NCBI GenBank assembly: GCA_038850735.1
Contig: JAWCLO010000005.1
Coordinates: 62,001 to 126,000 of the forward strand
Source: Methanomassiliicoccales archaeon
GTDB lineage: Archaea; Thermoplasmatota; Thermoplasmata; Methanomassiliicoccales; JACIVX01
Reading direction: 5' to 3'
Length of the DNA: 64,000 nucleotides
The notes beneath the pieces are model-generated. The model did no database searches. It was not told the DNA's origin and worked only from the letters and a program-made list of their open reading frames with translations. The position numbers were made by a program, and so were the translations under genes. Of this stretch, positions 8,551 to 16,596 are shown one piece after another. Positions within the stretch are counted from its first letter, which is position 1. Each line of letters begins with the position of its first letter.

Positions 8551-8857
8551 GCATGAACAATCTAAACGGGATGACATTAGGTAAATGAAATGACTGATCA
8601 CAGTTTCAGGAGGACCGCTTGATAGAATAGATTGGTGTCACCACCAACGTGGAAAAGTTGATGATCATTCCATATCCTTTTTTGTCTCAGGTTAATTCGT
8701 GAAGGAGTATCAATTGGTCACTGAAAATGATCGTATTGAAGAATGAAACTTCATTTAATATCGACACGTCAATTCATTGCAAAAATTATTATATACCAAA
8801 CCATACATGTGGCGCACGTTGAGATTCTCTAGGATGTTGGCTGGAGGTGGATGAAGA
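8551..8857. other. Intergenic region with hairpin and promoter
   Basis: No credible gene on either strand. It holds the TTGGTG/CACCAA hairpin near its start and a TATA-like TTATTATATACC at about 8783-8796 that should drive the small gene beginning at 8858. The predicted leader is about 40 nt with a Shine-Dalgarno sequence. Confidence 0.6.
8632..8647. terminator. Small hairpin downstream of rimI
   Basis: TTGGTG and CACCAA form a 6-bp stem with a 4-nt loop about 80 nt after the rimI stop. There is no immediate T-run; a T-stretch comes only about 35 nt later. It may end rimI transcription, or be coincidental. Confidence 0.25.
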
Positions 8858-9025
8858 ATGGAAGAGACCCTCTGTAATGTCGAATTTCTTAAGAGCAATA
8901 CGACCTATGTTGCAAGAGTTCAAAGCGATATTGGCGGTCTGAGAGAATATAGGAGTTCAAGCCTGGAAGAAGTACTCGAACAAGTGATAATAGACCTTCA
9001 GGAAGAATTCGAAACCACGGGCTAG
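8858..9025 (+). CDS. Small conserved-looking protein, 55 residues
   Basis: An open frame of 55 codons from ATG 8858 to TAG 9023-9025. It has a good GGAGGTG ribosome-binding site 8 nt upstream and a clear TATA element about 65 nt before the start. The product is acidic and soluble, with a predicted strand-rich first half (NTTYVARVQSDIGG) and an amphipathic C-terminal helix (LEEVLEQVIIDLQEEFE). That is the layout of a small beta-beta-alpha domain. I know no family for it. It may form a unit with the RAM-domain, UPF0147 and tRNA-Gly genes downstream. Support rests on the start signals and codon pattern; no homology was tested. Confidence 0.6.
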   Translation: MEETLCNVEFLKSNTTYVARVQSDIGGLREYRSSSLEEVLEQVIIDLQEEFETTG

Positions 9026-9122
9026 GGTCTTCTTTCCTCTGCGTCGCGTCGGGTCAAGAGGCAACAAAATCTGTCACAAAAGTTTACGGGCGGTCTCCGA
9101 ATAGATGAGTGGAGGTGTTTTA

Positions 9123-9482
9123 TTGCAGGACAAAGGGAAGCCGGATTATGATAGCGTTATGTCGAGCTACTACGGTGATGACCAGGTAACATCATTAATC
9201 AATCTAAAAATCGATACAAAAGAAGCGGATGCGATAGCAGAGTGTTTATCCGAATATGAAGTGGTCGAGGATGTATTTCTCGTTACTGGGGATGCGGATA
9301 TCATTGCAAAAGTGAAATTTCAAAATTACAATCAGCTCAAACGCTTTCTCGTAGAGAAGATTGCCAACATCCGTGGAATAAAAGAAATAAAGACGATGAT
9401 GGTCGTAATGACTTTCAAAGAAAGGGGCGAGATGAAGACCGAACAACAAAACGGTTCGGACTCTGAGTCCCCAAAAGAATGA
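9123..9482 (+). CDS. Lrp/AsnC-type RAM domain protein without HTH
   Basis: A protein of 119 residues containing one RAM (regulator of amino-acid metabolism) alpha-beta fold: INLKIDTKEADAIAECLSEYEVV, then VFLVTGDADIIAKVKF, then IRGIKEIKTMMVV. There is no DNA-binding HTH. Stand-alone RAM proteins bind small ligands and can modulate full-length Lrp regulators; this role is inferred. The TTG at 9123 sits 5 nt after a strong GGAGGTG and is my preferred start; ATG 9105 in the same frame would place that sequence inside the coding region. The C-terminus is a polar tail (EQQNGSDSESPKE). Confidence 0.78.
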   Translation: MQDKGKPDYDSVMSSYYGDDQVTSLINLKIDTKEADAIAECLSEYEVVEDVFLVTGDADIIAKVKFQNYNQLKRFLVEKIANIRGIKEIKTMMVVMTFKERGEMKTEQQNGSDSESPKE

Positions 9483-9516
9483 TCTCAGCGAATATCAGGG
9501 TGAAGGAGGTGTTTGG

Positions 9517-9771
9517 ATGGATCAAAATGCAAAGCTCAAACAAATCATTGAAATTCTTGATCAGTTGGCTGAAGATACTTCTGTTCCGAGGAATATTAGA
9601 AGGGGAGCAACGCAGGCGAAAGAGCGTCTTCTTCAGCAGAATGAAGCACTCGATGTAAGAGCGGCGAGTGCTATTTTCATTCTTGATGAACTTGCGAATG
9701 ATCCTAACATTCCCCTCCATGGCAGAACTCTGATTTGGAACATAATTAGCCAGTTGGAAACCGTAAGCTAA
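9517..9771 (+). CDS. UPF0147 family protein
   Basis: An 84-residue helical protein matching the archaeal UPF0147 family, widespread but uncharacterised. Recognisable parts are the helical repeat LDQLAEDTSVPRNIRR and its near copy LDELANDPNIPLHGRT, each a helix-turn with a conserved D-x-x-(V/I)-P. The gene has a strong GGAGGTG ribosome-binding site 7 nt before ATG and follows the RAM-domain gene by 34 nt, so the two are probably co-transcribed. In other archaea the family often sits near translation or tRNA genes, and here tRNA-Gly follows 83 nt later. Function is unknown. Confidence 0.85.
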   Translation: MDQNAKLKQIIEILDQLAEDTSVPRNIRRGATQAKERLLQQNEALDVRAASAIFILDELANDPNIPLHGRTLIWNIISQLETVS

Positions 9772-9854
9772 CTATTCTGAAGGTCTTCATGTGGAAAATA
9801 TCAGCTTAGAGCCACGGGTAAAAGAAATATTGGTCAAATGCAATCAGTCTATAA

Positions 9855-9926
9855 GCGGCTGTAGTCTAGTGGTTAGGACTGGAGCTTCCCAAGCTTCAAA
9901 CCCGGGTTCGAATCCCGGCAGCCGCA
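9855..9926 (+). tRNA. tRNA-Gly(CCC)
   Basis: A 72-nt cloverleaf. The acceptor stem GCGGCTG pairs with CAGCCGC, with A as discriminator base. The D arm carries the GTC/GAC stem around AGTGGTTA, and the anticodon stem GGAGC/GCTTC (one G-U pair) bounds the loop TTCCCAA with anticodon CCC. The T arm is CCGGG TTCGAAT CCCGG. A73 is the archaeal/eukaryotic state for tRNA-Gly. CCA is not encoded and there is no intron. It decodes GGG. Confidence 0.96.
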
Positions 9927-10240
9927 CTTATTTCTCATCAACAGCTATTTCATAAATACTCGACATGATTTCTTTTGATTGATCGATATCTAGATTGAAG
10001 ATTAAGCGCAGTCAAATAAGCTCGAATCTCAATGAAAAAACTGTTGCAACAAGAATGAATTTCCTAATCAAAACGAAGCTCATCAATTCTGAAGATAAGT
10101 TCTCTAAAAGAATTGCCAATTTGAATTTGTTTTTTAATATATATTGTTTACGATGTTTATAATTCCTTTAATTTTGAAAATTTGAATTACTAGCCAGCAA
10201 GGCTGCAAATGCACAAATTTTTCGGGTTTTATCGGAAAAG

Positions 10241-10250
10241 TCTATATATT
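10241..10250 (+). promoter_or_regulatory. TATA box of the AmiS/UreI-like gene
   Basis: TCTATATATT, preceded by a purine-rich BRE-like stretch (CGGAAAAG), predicts a transcript start near 10271. The resulting leader is about 43 nt and carries a GGAGGA ribosome-binding site, unlike the leaderless arrangement common in this window. Confidence 0.6.
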
Positions 10251-10270
10251 TCCTTTCAGATTACAAATTA

Positions 10271-10298
10271 CACACACCTTAATGTGGGGGACTGTGTG
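10271..10298 (+). promoter_or_regulatory. 5' leader hairpin of the AmiS/UreI-like mRNA
   Basis: CACACA (10271-10276) can pair with TGTGTG (10293-10298) at the very 5' end of the predicted leader, just before the GGAGGA ribosome-binding site. It could protect the message or be regulatory. Confidence 0.35.
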
Positions 10299-10313
10299 AA
10301 AGGAGGAAACTGA

Positions 10314-10871
10314 ATGGCCTTCAACATGCTAGTGCCCATAACCTGCGTCATGTGGTTCTGTGGCATCTCCTGTTTTGTAGGCGGTTGGTTGTGCCTTGGG
10401 AGATGCGACGGAAAGGGCGGAGGTTTTGTTGTAGCGCTAGGCGGTATCGCGGCGACGCTGACAGCATTCATCAGCCTGGCTGTATATGCCCCATCGAACT
10501 CAATAATCGATCCGGATGTCTTCGTCAACGTACCAACAACAGCTGCATTATACATCATATGCCCAATTATCTATGGGTTGGTACTGACATCCTTTGGATT
10601 CCACGCATTTAACGGATGGGACGGAAGAAGCCAAGGTTGGCTTGCCCTATACATGGGCTTGACTGCGCTCTTCTTCCAGTGGTACTTCTGGGGCAGCTGG
10701 TTCTGGCAGGCAATGAACTTCACATGGGTCGTCGCCTTGTTTGCAACCGCAGCCGCGAACCTAACAAAGTGGCCCGTACTTAAATTCCTAGGCGCATGGT
10801 TGGTTGTAGCTTGTGGTCTGTTCTCACTGCTGTACGCCAGCCTGGCACTGGGAATGGGTTGGGTCTGGTAA
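10314..10871 (+). CDS. AmiS/UreI-type urea/amide channel
   Basis: Integral membrane protein of 185 residues with about six hydrophobic helices. It resembles the AmiS/UreI family of hexameric urea and short-chain amide channels: the family's N-x-x-x-L-D-x-R-x-x-x-W-x-x-L-F motif is echoed by NGWDGRSQGWLAL followed by a hydrophobic helix, and the W-x-x-x-(W/F)-x-x-A-x-x-x-N pattern recurs near the end. Codon use and a GGAGGA ribosome-binding site suggest good expression. No urease or amidase gene is nearby, so the substrate is open (urea, acetamide, ammonia or another small solute). The assignment is by motif memory, not alignment. An oligo-T region follows. Confidence 0.65.
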   Translation: MAFNMLVPITCVMWFCGISCFVGGWLCLGRCDGKGGGFVVALGGIAATLTAFISLAVYAPSNSIIDPDVFVNVPTTAALYIICPIIYGLVLTSFGFHAFNGWDGRSQGWLALYMGLTALFFQWYFWGSWFWQAMNFTWVVALFATAAANLTKWPVLKFLGAWLVVACGLFSLLYASLALGMGWVW

Positions 10872-10886
10872 AACCTTAACATCAAC

Positions 10887-10913
10887 CTTTTTCCTTTTTT
10901 TTATACATTTTTT
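10887..10913 (+). terminator. Oligo-T terminator after the AmiS/UreI-like gene
   Basis: A run of CTTTTTCC followed by eight T and a further T-rich tract begins 16 nt after the stop codon without a strong hairpin. Archaeal RNA polymerase commonly terminates at such T-runs. Confidence 0.55.
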
Positions 10914-11017
10914 ATAATTTCTTTATGAGTAATAGCGGAGAACTTAGGTCAATGCTTTACACAATCCAAAAAATCTATGCATCAGTTGAGTTGCATCGGT
11001 TAAATATCAATTCTTGT

Positions 11018-11422
11018 TTACTTGTTTAATTTCGCTCGTTCGCGGATAACTCTCACCATTTCTTCAGCCTCTGATTTAGGATTTATCCAGAATATTGTTC
11101 TCTTGACATTGTTCGACTCAAGATCAATACATCCGCTGAAATATGGTGTTTCACACAATCCAATCGATGTGATTTGATCATAAGGATATTCTTCAATCTT
11201 GAACTCCTCAAATAATCGAGGAATAAACAGTAATACCCTCCTATCGGTAGCCACCATCAAGCCGACTGGGGATTTCTGCATTTTACCAGGCCTTATATCT
11301 TTTATTCTGCAATTTTCTACAATGTACAGAATTTCTTCGCCAGGTTTTATCACTTCCCTGATCAACCACTCCTGATCCCTTGCAAACATGAATTTGAGCC
11401 ATTTTGAAATCGAGCCTGCCAA
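11018..11422 (-). CDS. PH-like domain protein, uncharacterised
   Basis: A soluble 134-residue protein whose central part looks like a bacterial-type pleckstrin-homology fold: GLMVATDRRVLLFIP is the strand-turn-strand typical of such domains, followed by EYPYDQITSI, then strands and a C-terminal helix (AEEMVRVIRERAKL). Proteins of this class often act at membranes or as small protein-binding modules; nothing more specific is justified. The start is TTG 11422, 6 nt after a GAGGAGG ribosome-binding site, and no in-frame ATG lies near. It is convergent with the AmiS/UreI-like gene and apparently monocistronic. Confidence 0.65.
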   Translation of the reverse strand: MAGSISKWLKFMFARDQEWLIREVIKPGEEILYIVENCRIKDIRPGKMQKSPVGLMVATDRRVLLFIPRLFEEFKIEEYPYDQITSIGLCETPYFSGCIDLESNNVKRTIFWINPKSEAEEMVRVIRERAKLNK

Positions 11423-11752
11423 ATTTAATCCTCCTCGTTTTAATATTATTATCTTAACAGTTCTCTACATTTATTAATCTTGTCCGCCACAATTTCAATG
11501 GATTTTCGATAACCCGTCAGGAGTTACGAAATAGGATCGCGATGAGGAGGCGCTCTTGAAAGTGGCGAGATTCGAGATAAATATCGCAACACACTTCGGC
11601 GTGTAAAATGACCCTTATTCGTCTCTGTTATGAAGGGTAACTTTGCAGTTCAGGGTGTGATGATAATGGCATAATTCCAATCAATGTTCATACGCCATTT
11701 CAATATGCTAATCTACTAACCGTAGTGTGGTTTTAAGTTTTCTAATGCCAAC
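11423..11752. other. Intergenic region, no gene recognised
   Basis: About 330 bp between two minus-strand genes. A TTAATATTATT run at about 11440-11450 can serve as promoter for the PH-like gene. Longest frames are under 20 codons. No RNA gene or repeat was recognised. Confidence 0.5.
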
Positions 11753-13444
11753 TCACCTATTTGGATATGGATAGATCATCGGCTTTGTCATAATTTTTCC
11801 GTAAGTGTTCTTCATTCTGATGAGGACCCAGATGAAATATATAAGAAGAGCCATGGGAGAAAGAGCCCAGTAGTAAGTAAAAAAGAATGCGGTACACATC
11901 ATCGTCACGAAACCGCCTGAAACAAAAGACGATACGAAATTCGCGATCAATATGCTGTCTCTTGTTGATGCATTGAGATTAGAATAATTTGCGTTTCTTA
12001 CTATGCTACGAACCTCTGATGAGATCACAACATGGAGGGTTGCTGTACATGCTAAGCCGATGAGGAAGGCAATAATATGTTCAAGACCCCTTGTCACAAT
12101 GATCGCGCAAAGTGCTATAAAATTCGATACCAGTATAATCATGGCTATTTTCGTCTTTCTCCGGATTGGAAATGCTCTCGGAATTATGAGTTTCGAAAGG
12201 GTGCGAGATATTAGCGCACCACTGTGTTTTGCGAAATCCGGAATAATCTTTGAGATCTTATCAGCGAGTTTTAATGAGTTTTTCATAAGTAAAGGCGTTA
12301 TTGCACTCGTTATGAAGCATAATGCCCCAGCAAAGGGGTAGAGAATTGCCCCCTTGGTTGCGCCAAATGCCTTACTTCCAACACTTGCAAACATTACTGA
12401 TTCTGCATCCCTACCGCAAAGGGCAGTTCCTATCGATACGGAGGCTTTCGAAGAGAAGCCGAGTAAATATGCGATCGTTGCCGTCAAAAAGAGATCGTTA
12501 ATGATTACTAATGCCACAGCTAGAATAACCATCCACCATATATCAGTGAAAAGCGCTGGATTGATTAACATTCCAAACGATACAAAGAATATTGCCACAA
12601 AGGCATCTCTGAACGGGACTATTTTCTCATGAAATCGTTCAGAGACTTTCGTTTCTGCGAAAACCATCCCAATGAAAAATGCACCTATGATCGCAGGGAC
12701 ACCAAGCAGCTCTGCAAATGCTGCCGCTAGGAATACAATTCCTAAAGCAAATAAAACGAAGAGTTCATCGCTCTTAATTTTTCTGAGGTGGTTGAGTGTT
12801 CTGGGAATGACAATAATTGCAAGGAAGACAAAGAACACATAAAAGGCAATGATACCGAACGCAAGAGAGGTAAGATTCAGCGAGCCAGATCCATCTTTTA
12901 TCATCAATCCGGCTATAATCGTCAGCAGAATCATTGAAAGAAAGCTTTCCATTACGGAAATCCCTATGAGGTATTCTGTTTCCGGATTTGCCAATCGCTT
13001 CAACTCGATTATTGACTTCATTGCCACCGCACTGCTGCTCATCGAAATTATACCCGCAAGAAATATAGTATCGATAATTGGCCAACCTAGAGCTGTGCCA
13101 AGCACAATCCCAACAAACATGTTGATTCCCAAATTAAACATCGCAATAATTGCAGCAGCAGATTTGGTACGTTTCACCCTGCTGAATGAAAATTCAAGAC
13201 CTATGAAAAACATAAGCAATATGAGACCAAGATGAGAAAGAAAATCGATTATTGTAGTATCATTGATTATGCCAGTATAAACAACTGGACCGATTTGAAT
13301 GTGTATGTGTGGTCCGATAAGAATGCCTACAAGTATATAACCCAGTATGACGCTTTGCCTCAACCTGGATGCAATTGCGGCACCGATGAATGCGATTAAC
13401 ATTATGGCGCCGATCTCAAGCATCATATTATCAGGGGTCAGCAT
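11753..13444 (-). CDS. Cation/proton antiporter, CPA2 (Kef/NapA) type
   Basis: Membrane protein of 563 residues with 12-13 predicted helices in the first 390 residues, matching the CPA2 family of monovalent cation:H+ antiporters. Features are the short re-entrant N-terminal segment with GYILVGILIGP, and a second half beginning FVLFALGIVFLAAAFAELLGVPAIIGAFFIGM, typical of Kef/NapA. The GRDAESVMFAS motif lies in a late helix. There is no C-terminal TrkA-N domain; instead a basic linker leads into three further hydrophobic segments (about 430-545). Ion specificity (Na+ or K+) is not decidable. It is divergent from the Ca2+ ATPase gene, which hints at shared ion-homeostasis duties. Confidence 0.85.
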   Translation of the reverse strand: MLTPDNMMLEIGAIMLIAFIGAAIASRLRQSVILGYILVGILIGPHIHIQIGPVVYTGIINDTTIIDFLSHLGLILLMFFIGLEFSFSRVKRTKSAAAIIAMFNLGINMFVGIVLGTALGWPIIDTIFLAGIISMSSSAVAMKSIIELKRLANPETEYLIGISVMESFLSMILLTIIAGLMIKDGSGSLNLTSLAFGIIAFYVFFVFLAIIVIPRTLNHLRKIKSDELFVLFALGIVFLAAAFAELLGVPAIIGAFFIGMVFAETKVSERFHEKIVPFRDAFVAIFFVSFGMLINPALFTDIWWMVILAVALVIINDLFLTATIAYLLGFSSKASVSIGTALCGRDAESVMFASVGSKAFGATKGAILYPFAGALCFITSAITPLLMKNSLKLADKISKIIPDFAKHSGALISRTLSKLIIPRAFPIRRKTKIAMIILVSNFIALCAIIVTRGLEHIIAFLIGLACTATLHVVISSEVRSIVRNANYSNLNASTRDSILIANFVSSFVSGGFVTMMCTAFFFTYYWALSPMALLIYFIWVLIRMKNTYGKIMTKPMIYPYPNR

Positions 13445-13821
13445 AATTCCTCTGCGACATGGTGCAAGCCTTCGGGTTCCATTTTGGCTTTTCTTAAACC
13501 TGCAGAAGATTGAACAAGGCGAAGTTGATTGGCTAATTGATTCGCATGAATAAACTGACTGTCGCTCTTTTGAAGTAAGCGCGTCAAGAGTGCATCCCTC
13601 CGACGCTATATTGGATAGGCTGATATTAATAAATTTCCAGCTTATCTTCTAACAGTAAAGCGATACATAGGAAATTTATAAAAGAGAAAAAACCACAGTA
13701 GAAGCTACACTGAGGTATAAAAAGGCCTTATCTCAGATACAAGCCCAGATTTTCAGAATGAATCACTTTATCTAGGATTTGAAGTTCCATCCATTAGATC
13801 GGTATATTTTTGGGCTAAGAG
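13445..13821. other. Divergent promoter region antiporter / P-type ATPase
   Basis: No gene seen. It contains several TATA-like boxes: TATTAATAAAT near 13623-13634, AAATTTATAAAAG near 13671-13683, GGTATAAAAAGG at 13714-13725 and GGTATATTTTT at 13801-13811. A dyad symmetry encloses the third box. The multiple boxes suggest complex or regulated initiation. Confidence 0.5.
13710..13736. promoter_or_regulatory. Dyad enclosing a TATA box upstream of the P-type ATPase
   Basis: CTGAGGTA and TATCTCAG pair over 8 positions (one G-T) around an 11-nt centre containing the TATA-like TATAAAAA. A symmetric site on top of a TATA box is a typical place for an archaeal repressor, so metal-responsive control of the ATPase is possible. 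Confidence 0.3.
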
Positions 13822-16596
13822 ATGTTCCCCTTATTGATGGCTTTGACTTGGCATTCCCTCAAAAGAGAAGATGTGGTCTCCGCCCTTGATACCGATGCTG
13901 AAAAGGGTCTCAGTGAAGAGGAGGCAAGGGCGCGATTGGAAAAATATGGCTTTAATGAGATTGTAAGGAGTGACGCTCTTTCCCCACTTAAGATCTTTGC
14001 CAGTCAGTTCAAAAACCTCATGGTCATCATTTTAGTAATTGCAGCGGTGGTTTCTGCGACAATCGGAGCCCTAAAAGGTTCCTCGGAAGAATGGCTTGAT
14101 GCTACAGTAATAATGGTTATCGTCATTTTAAATGCAATTCTCGGCTTTGTTCAAGAATATAAAGCAGAAAGAACTCTTGAAGCACTGAAAAAATTGGCAT
14201 CTCCTGATGCCACTGTCATTAGAAACGGAAAGGAAAAGGATATTCCTTCAAGTCACTTGGTTCCTGGCGATATCATAATTCTGAAAACGGGAGACAAAAT
14301 TCCTGCTGATGGGAGGTTACTAGAATCGATTAACCTGAAGGTAAACGAGGCTTCCCTGACAGGGGAGTCCATGCCGGCCTCAAAAGATGCTGGTATCGTT
14401 TTGGATGAAGATACGTACATAAGCGACAGAGAAAACATGGTATTTTCTGGCTCAACTATCGAATACGGAAGGGGTATCGCAGTTGTGACATCTACGGGTA
14501 TGAACACAGAACTAGGAAAAATTGCACACATGATACAAGAAGAGGAATCGGAAACTCCCCTTCAAAAGAAACTTGCGAATTTGGGAAAGCAACTAGGCTT
14601 TATGGTTCTTGGTGTTTCTATTTTTATCTTCATCGTTGGCCTCATTAGAAACGTCGCAGTTGAAGAAATGTTTCTTACCGCAGTGAGTCTCGCGGTTGCA
14701 GCTATTCCTGAGGGGCTACCAGCCGTCGTTACTATCAGCCTCGCACTTGGATTGCAACGGATGGCTAGCAGAAATGCTCTCATTAGAAAATTACCAGCAG
14801 TAGAAAGTCTAGGTAGTGCGACAGTGATCTGTACAGACAAGACAGGGACTCTTACAAAAGGGGAAATGAGCGTTCGTGAGATATGGATTGGCGATACGAT
14901 TCAGGTCACTGGAGAAGGATTCACGCCCGAAGGTGAATTTACAAAAAATGGAGAAAAAATAAGCCCCCAAGAGGTTGAAAATCTAAAGTGGCTTATCACA
15001 GCTGGAGCATTATGCAACGACGCGTCTCTAGTTTTTGAAGAAAATAGATGGTCGATAAGGGGCGACACAACTGAAGGTGCTTTACTTGTGATGGCAAAAA
15101 AGGCAGGTATAGATTTATCTAAGCTAAATGAAGAGTTTCCGAGGATTTACGAATTGCCTTTTGACTCCGTGAAGAAAAGAATGATAACGGTTCACGAGAG
15201 ACAGAATCGAATCTTTGCCTTTTTGAAGGGGGCTACGGAATCTACGCTCGCGATTTGCAGCAAAAGATACGTCGACGGTACAATTGTGGATTTATCAGAC
15301 GAGGAAAAGAAAAAGATAATGGACAAGAATAATGAAATGGCCTCTCGGGCACTTCGCGTTCTTGCAATTGCGATGAAGGAAATAGAGGATTTTGAAAGGG
15401 ATGATACCCAAATTGAACGTGGGTTCATCTTTCTCGGACTTGTTGGAATGAGTGACGCCCCAAGGAAAGAAGCCATTGAAGCTGTGAAGAAGGCCAAAAA
15501 TGCTGGCATTAGAGTTATAATGATAACGGGAGATCATGAACTCACGGCAAAATCAATAGCCGTGGAAATGGGAATTGCCGATACGCTGGATCCAAAGGTC
15601 ATCTCAGGAAGTGAGCTCGAGAAACTGAGTGTAGAGGAGCTGTCCAAAAGAGTAAAAGAAGTGTCAATTTTCGCAAGGGTCGCACCAGAACACAAGGTAA
15701 AAATTGTCGAGGCACTAAAAAGGAACGGTGAAATCGTCGCGATGACTGGCGATGGAGTCAATGATGCACCCGCACTCAAGAAGGCTGATATCGGAGTTGC
15801 CATGGGAATAACTGGTACCGACGTCTCGAAGGAAGCTTCTGAGATGGTTCTGACCGATGATAACTTCGCCTCAATTGTTCATGCCGTTGAAGAGGGAAGG
15901 GGAATCTATGATAACATCAAAAGATTTGTTGAATATTTGCTTTCTTGCAACGCAGGCGAAGTGGCAGCCATGTTCATTGCGACACTTGCCCTCGCCGATC
16001 CGGCATTCCTGCCCTTCCTCTTGCCAATCCAGATCCTGTGGATGAATCTCGTTACAGACGGACTACCAGCACTAAGTCTCGGCGTGGAGCCGATTGCAGA
16101 TGATGTTATGGAAAGACTGCCTCGCGATCCCCGGGAAAAGCCGATCACTAGGCATATGGCGTATAGAATTGTGACCGTGGGCATCATAATGGCCATCAGC
16201 ACGAATTTTGCATTTTTCCTCGAGTACTATGATACTGGCGATATCGTTCATGCGAGAACAGTTGCTTTCTGCACCATAGTTTTCTCGCAATTATTCTACG
16301 CATTTTCAGCAAGATCTGAAAGAAAAACAATAAAGGAATTAGGCATCCGTTCAAATCCAAAAGTCCTATACGCATTCATAATTTCTGCACTTCTGCAGCT
16401 TGCTGTAATTTACATATATCCATTGAACTCTGCGTTTAAGACTGTTCCCATAGGAATAGATGAATGGGTAATAGTCTTGATATTTGGCTCAATTGCGACT
16501 ATAGCCATGGAATCCTGGAAGATAATCACAAGAATAAGAGAAAAAAATACCCGATTGTCTAGTCAAATTGAGCTGCAGCAGATGGTGGGCGAATGA
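13822..16596 (+). CDS. P-type Ca2+-transporting ATPase (P2A type)
   Basis: P-type ATPase of 924 residues close to SERCA/PMR1 pumps. It has an N-terminal cation-ATPase domain (about 6-75), actuator motif TGES (180-183), M4 motif AAIPEGLP (293-300, the SERCA calcium-site Glu), phosphorylation motif DKTGTLT (339-345) and the hinge GDGVNDAP before M5. M6 reads WMNLVTDGLPA, with the calcium-coordinating Asn, Thr and Asp, and a C-terminal M7-M10 block follows. These residues support Ca2+ (or Mn2+) export. The start is ATG 13822 or ATG 13837; the TATA box at 13801-13811 predicts transcription from about 13831 and would favour the second. It overlaps rtcA by ATGA. Confidence 0.92.
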   Translation: MFPLLMALTWHSLKREDVVSALDTDAEKGLSEEEARARLEKYGFNEIVRSDALSPLKIFASQFKNLMVIILVIAAVVSATIGALKGSSEEWLDATVIMVIVILNAILGFVQEYKAERTLEALKKLASPDATVIRNGKEKDIPSSHLVPGDIIILKTGDKIPADGRLLESINLKVNEASLTGESMPASKDAGIVLDEDTYISDRENMVFSGSTIEYGRGIAVVTSTGMNTELGKIAHMIQEEESETPLQKKLANLGKQLGFMVLGVSIFIFIVGLIRNVAVEEMFLTAVSLAVAAIPEGLPAVVTISLALGLQRMASRNALIRKLPAVESLGSATVICTDKTGTLTKGEMSVREIWIGDTIQVTGEGFTPEGEFTKNGEKISPQEVENLKWLITAGALCNDASLVFEENRWSIRGDTTEGALLVMAKKAGIDLSKLNEEFPRIYELPFDSVKKRMITVHERQNRIFAFLKGATESTLAICSKRYVDGTIVDLSDEEKKKIMDKNNEMASRALRVLAIAMKEIEDFERDDTQIERGFIFLGLVGMSDAPRKEAIEAVKKAKNAGIRVIMITGDHELTAKSIAVEMGIADTLDPKVISGSELEKLSVEELSKRVKEVSIFARVAPEHKVKIVEALKRNGEIVAMTGDGVNDAPALKKADIGVAMGITGTDVSKEASEMVLTDDNFASIVHAVEEGRGIYDNIKRFVEYLLSCNAGEVAAMFIATLALADPAFLPFLLPIQILWMNLVTDGLPALSLGVEPIADDVMERLPRDPREKPITRHMAYRIVTVGIIMAISTNFAFFLEYYDTGDIVHARTVAFCTIVFSQLFYAFSARSERKTIKELGIRSNPKVLYAFIISALLQLAVIYIYPLNSAFKTVPIGIDEWVIVLIFGSIATIAMESWKIITRIREKNTRLSSQIELQQMVGE

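Larger units (their letters stand above)
9927..10313. other. AT-rich intergenic region upstream of amiS-like gene
   Basis: No coding potential seen. The sequence is strongly AT-rich with several TATA-like runs (for example around 10135-10146). The functional promoter for the downstream gene is most likely the element at 10241-10250. Nothing else is identifiable. Confidence 0.6.

Noticed and set aside
8653-8730. Possible C/D-box guide RNA (TGATGA ... CTGA)
   Set aside because: The boxes are about 70 nt apart, too far for the normal archaeal 50-60 nt RNA, and no D'/C' pair fits.
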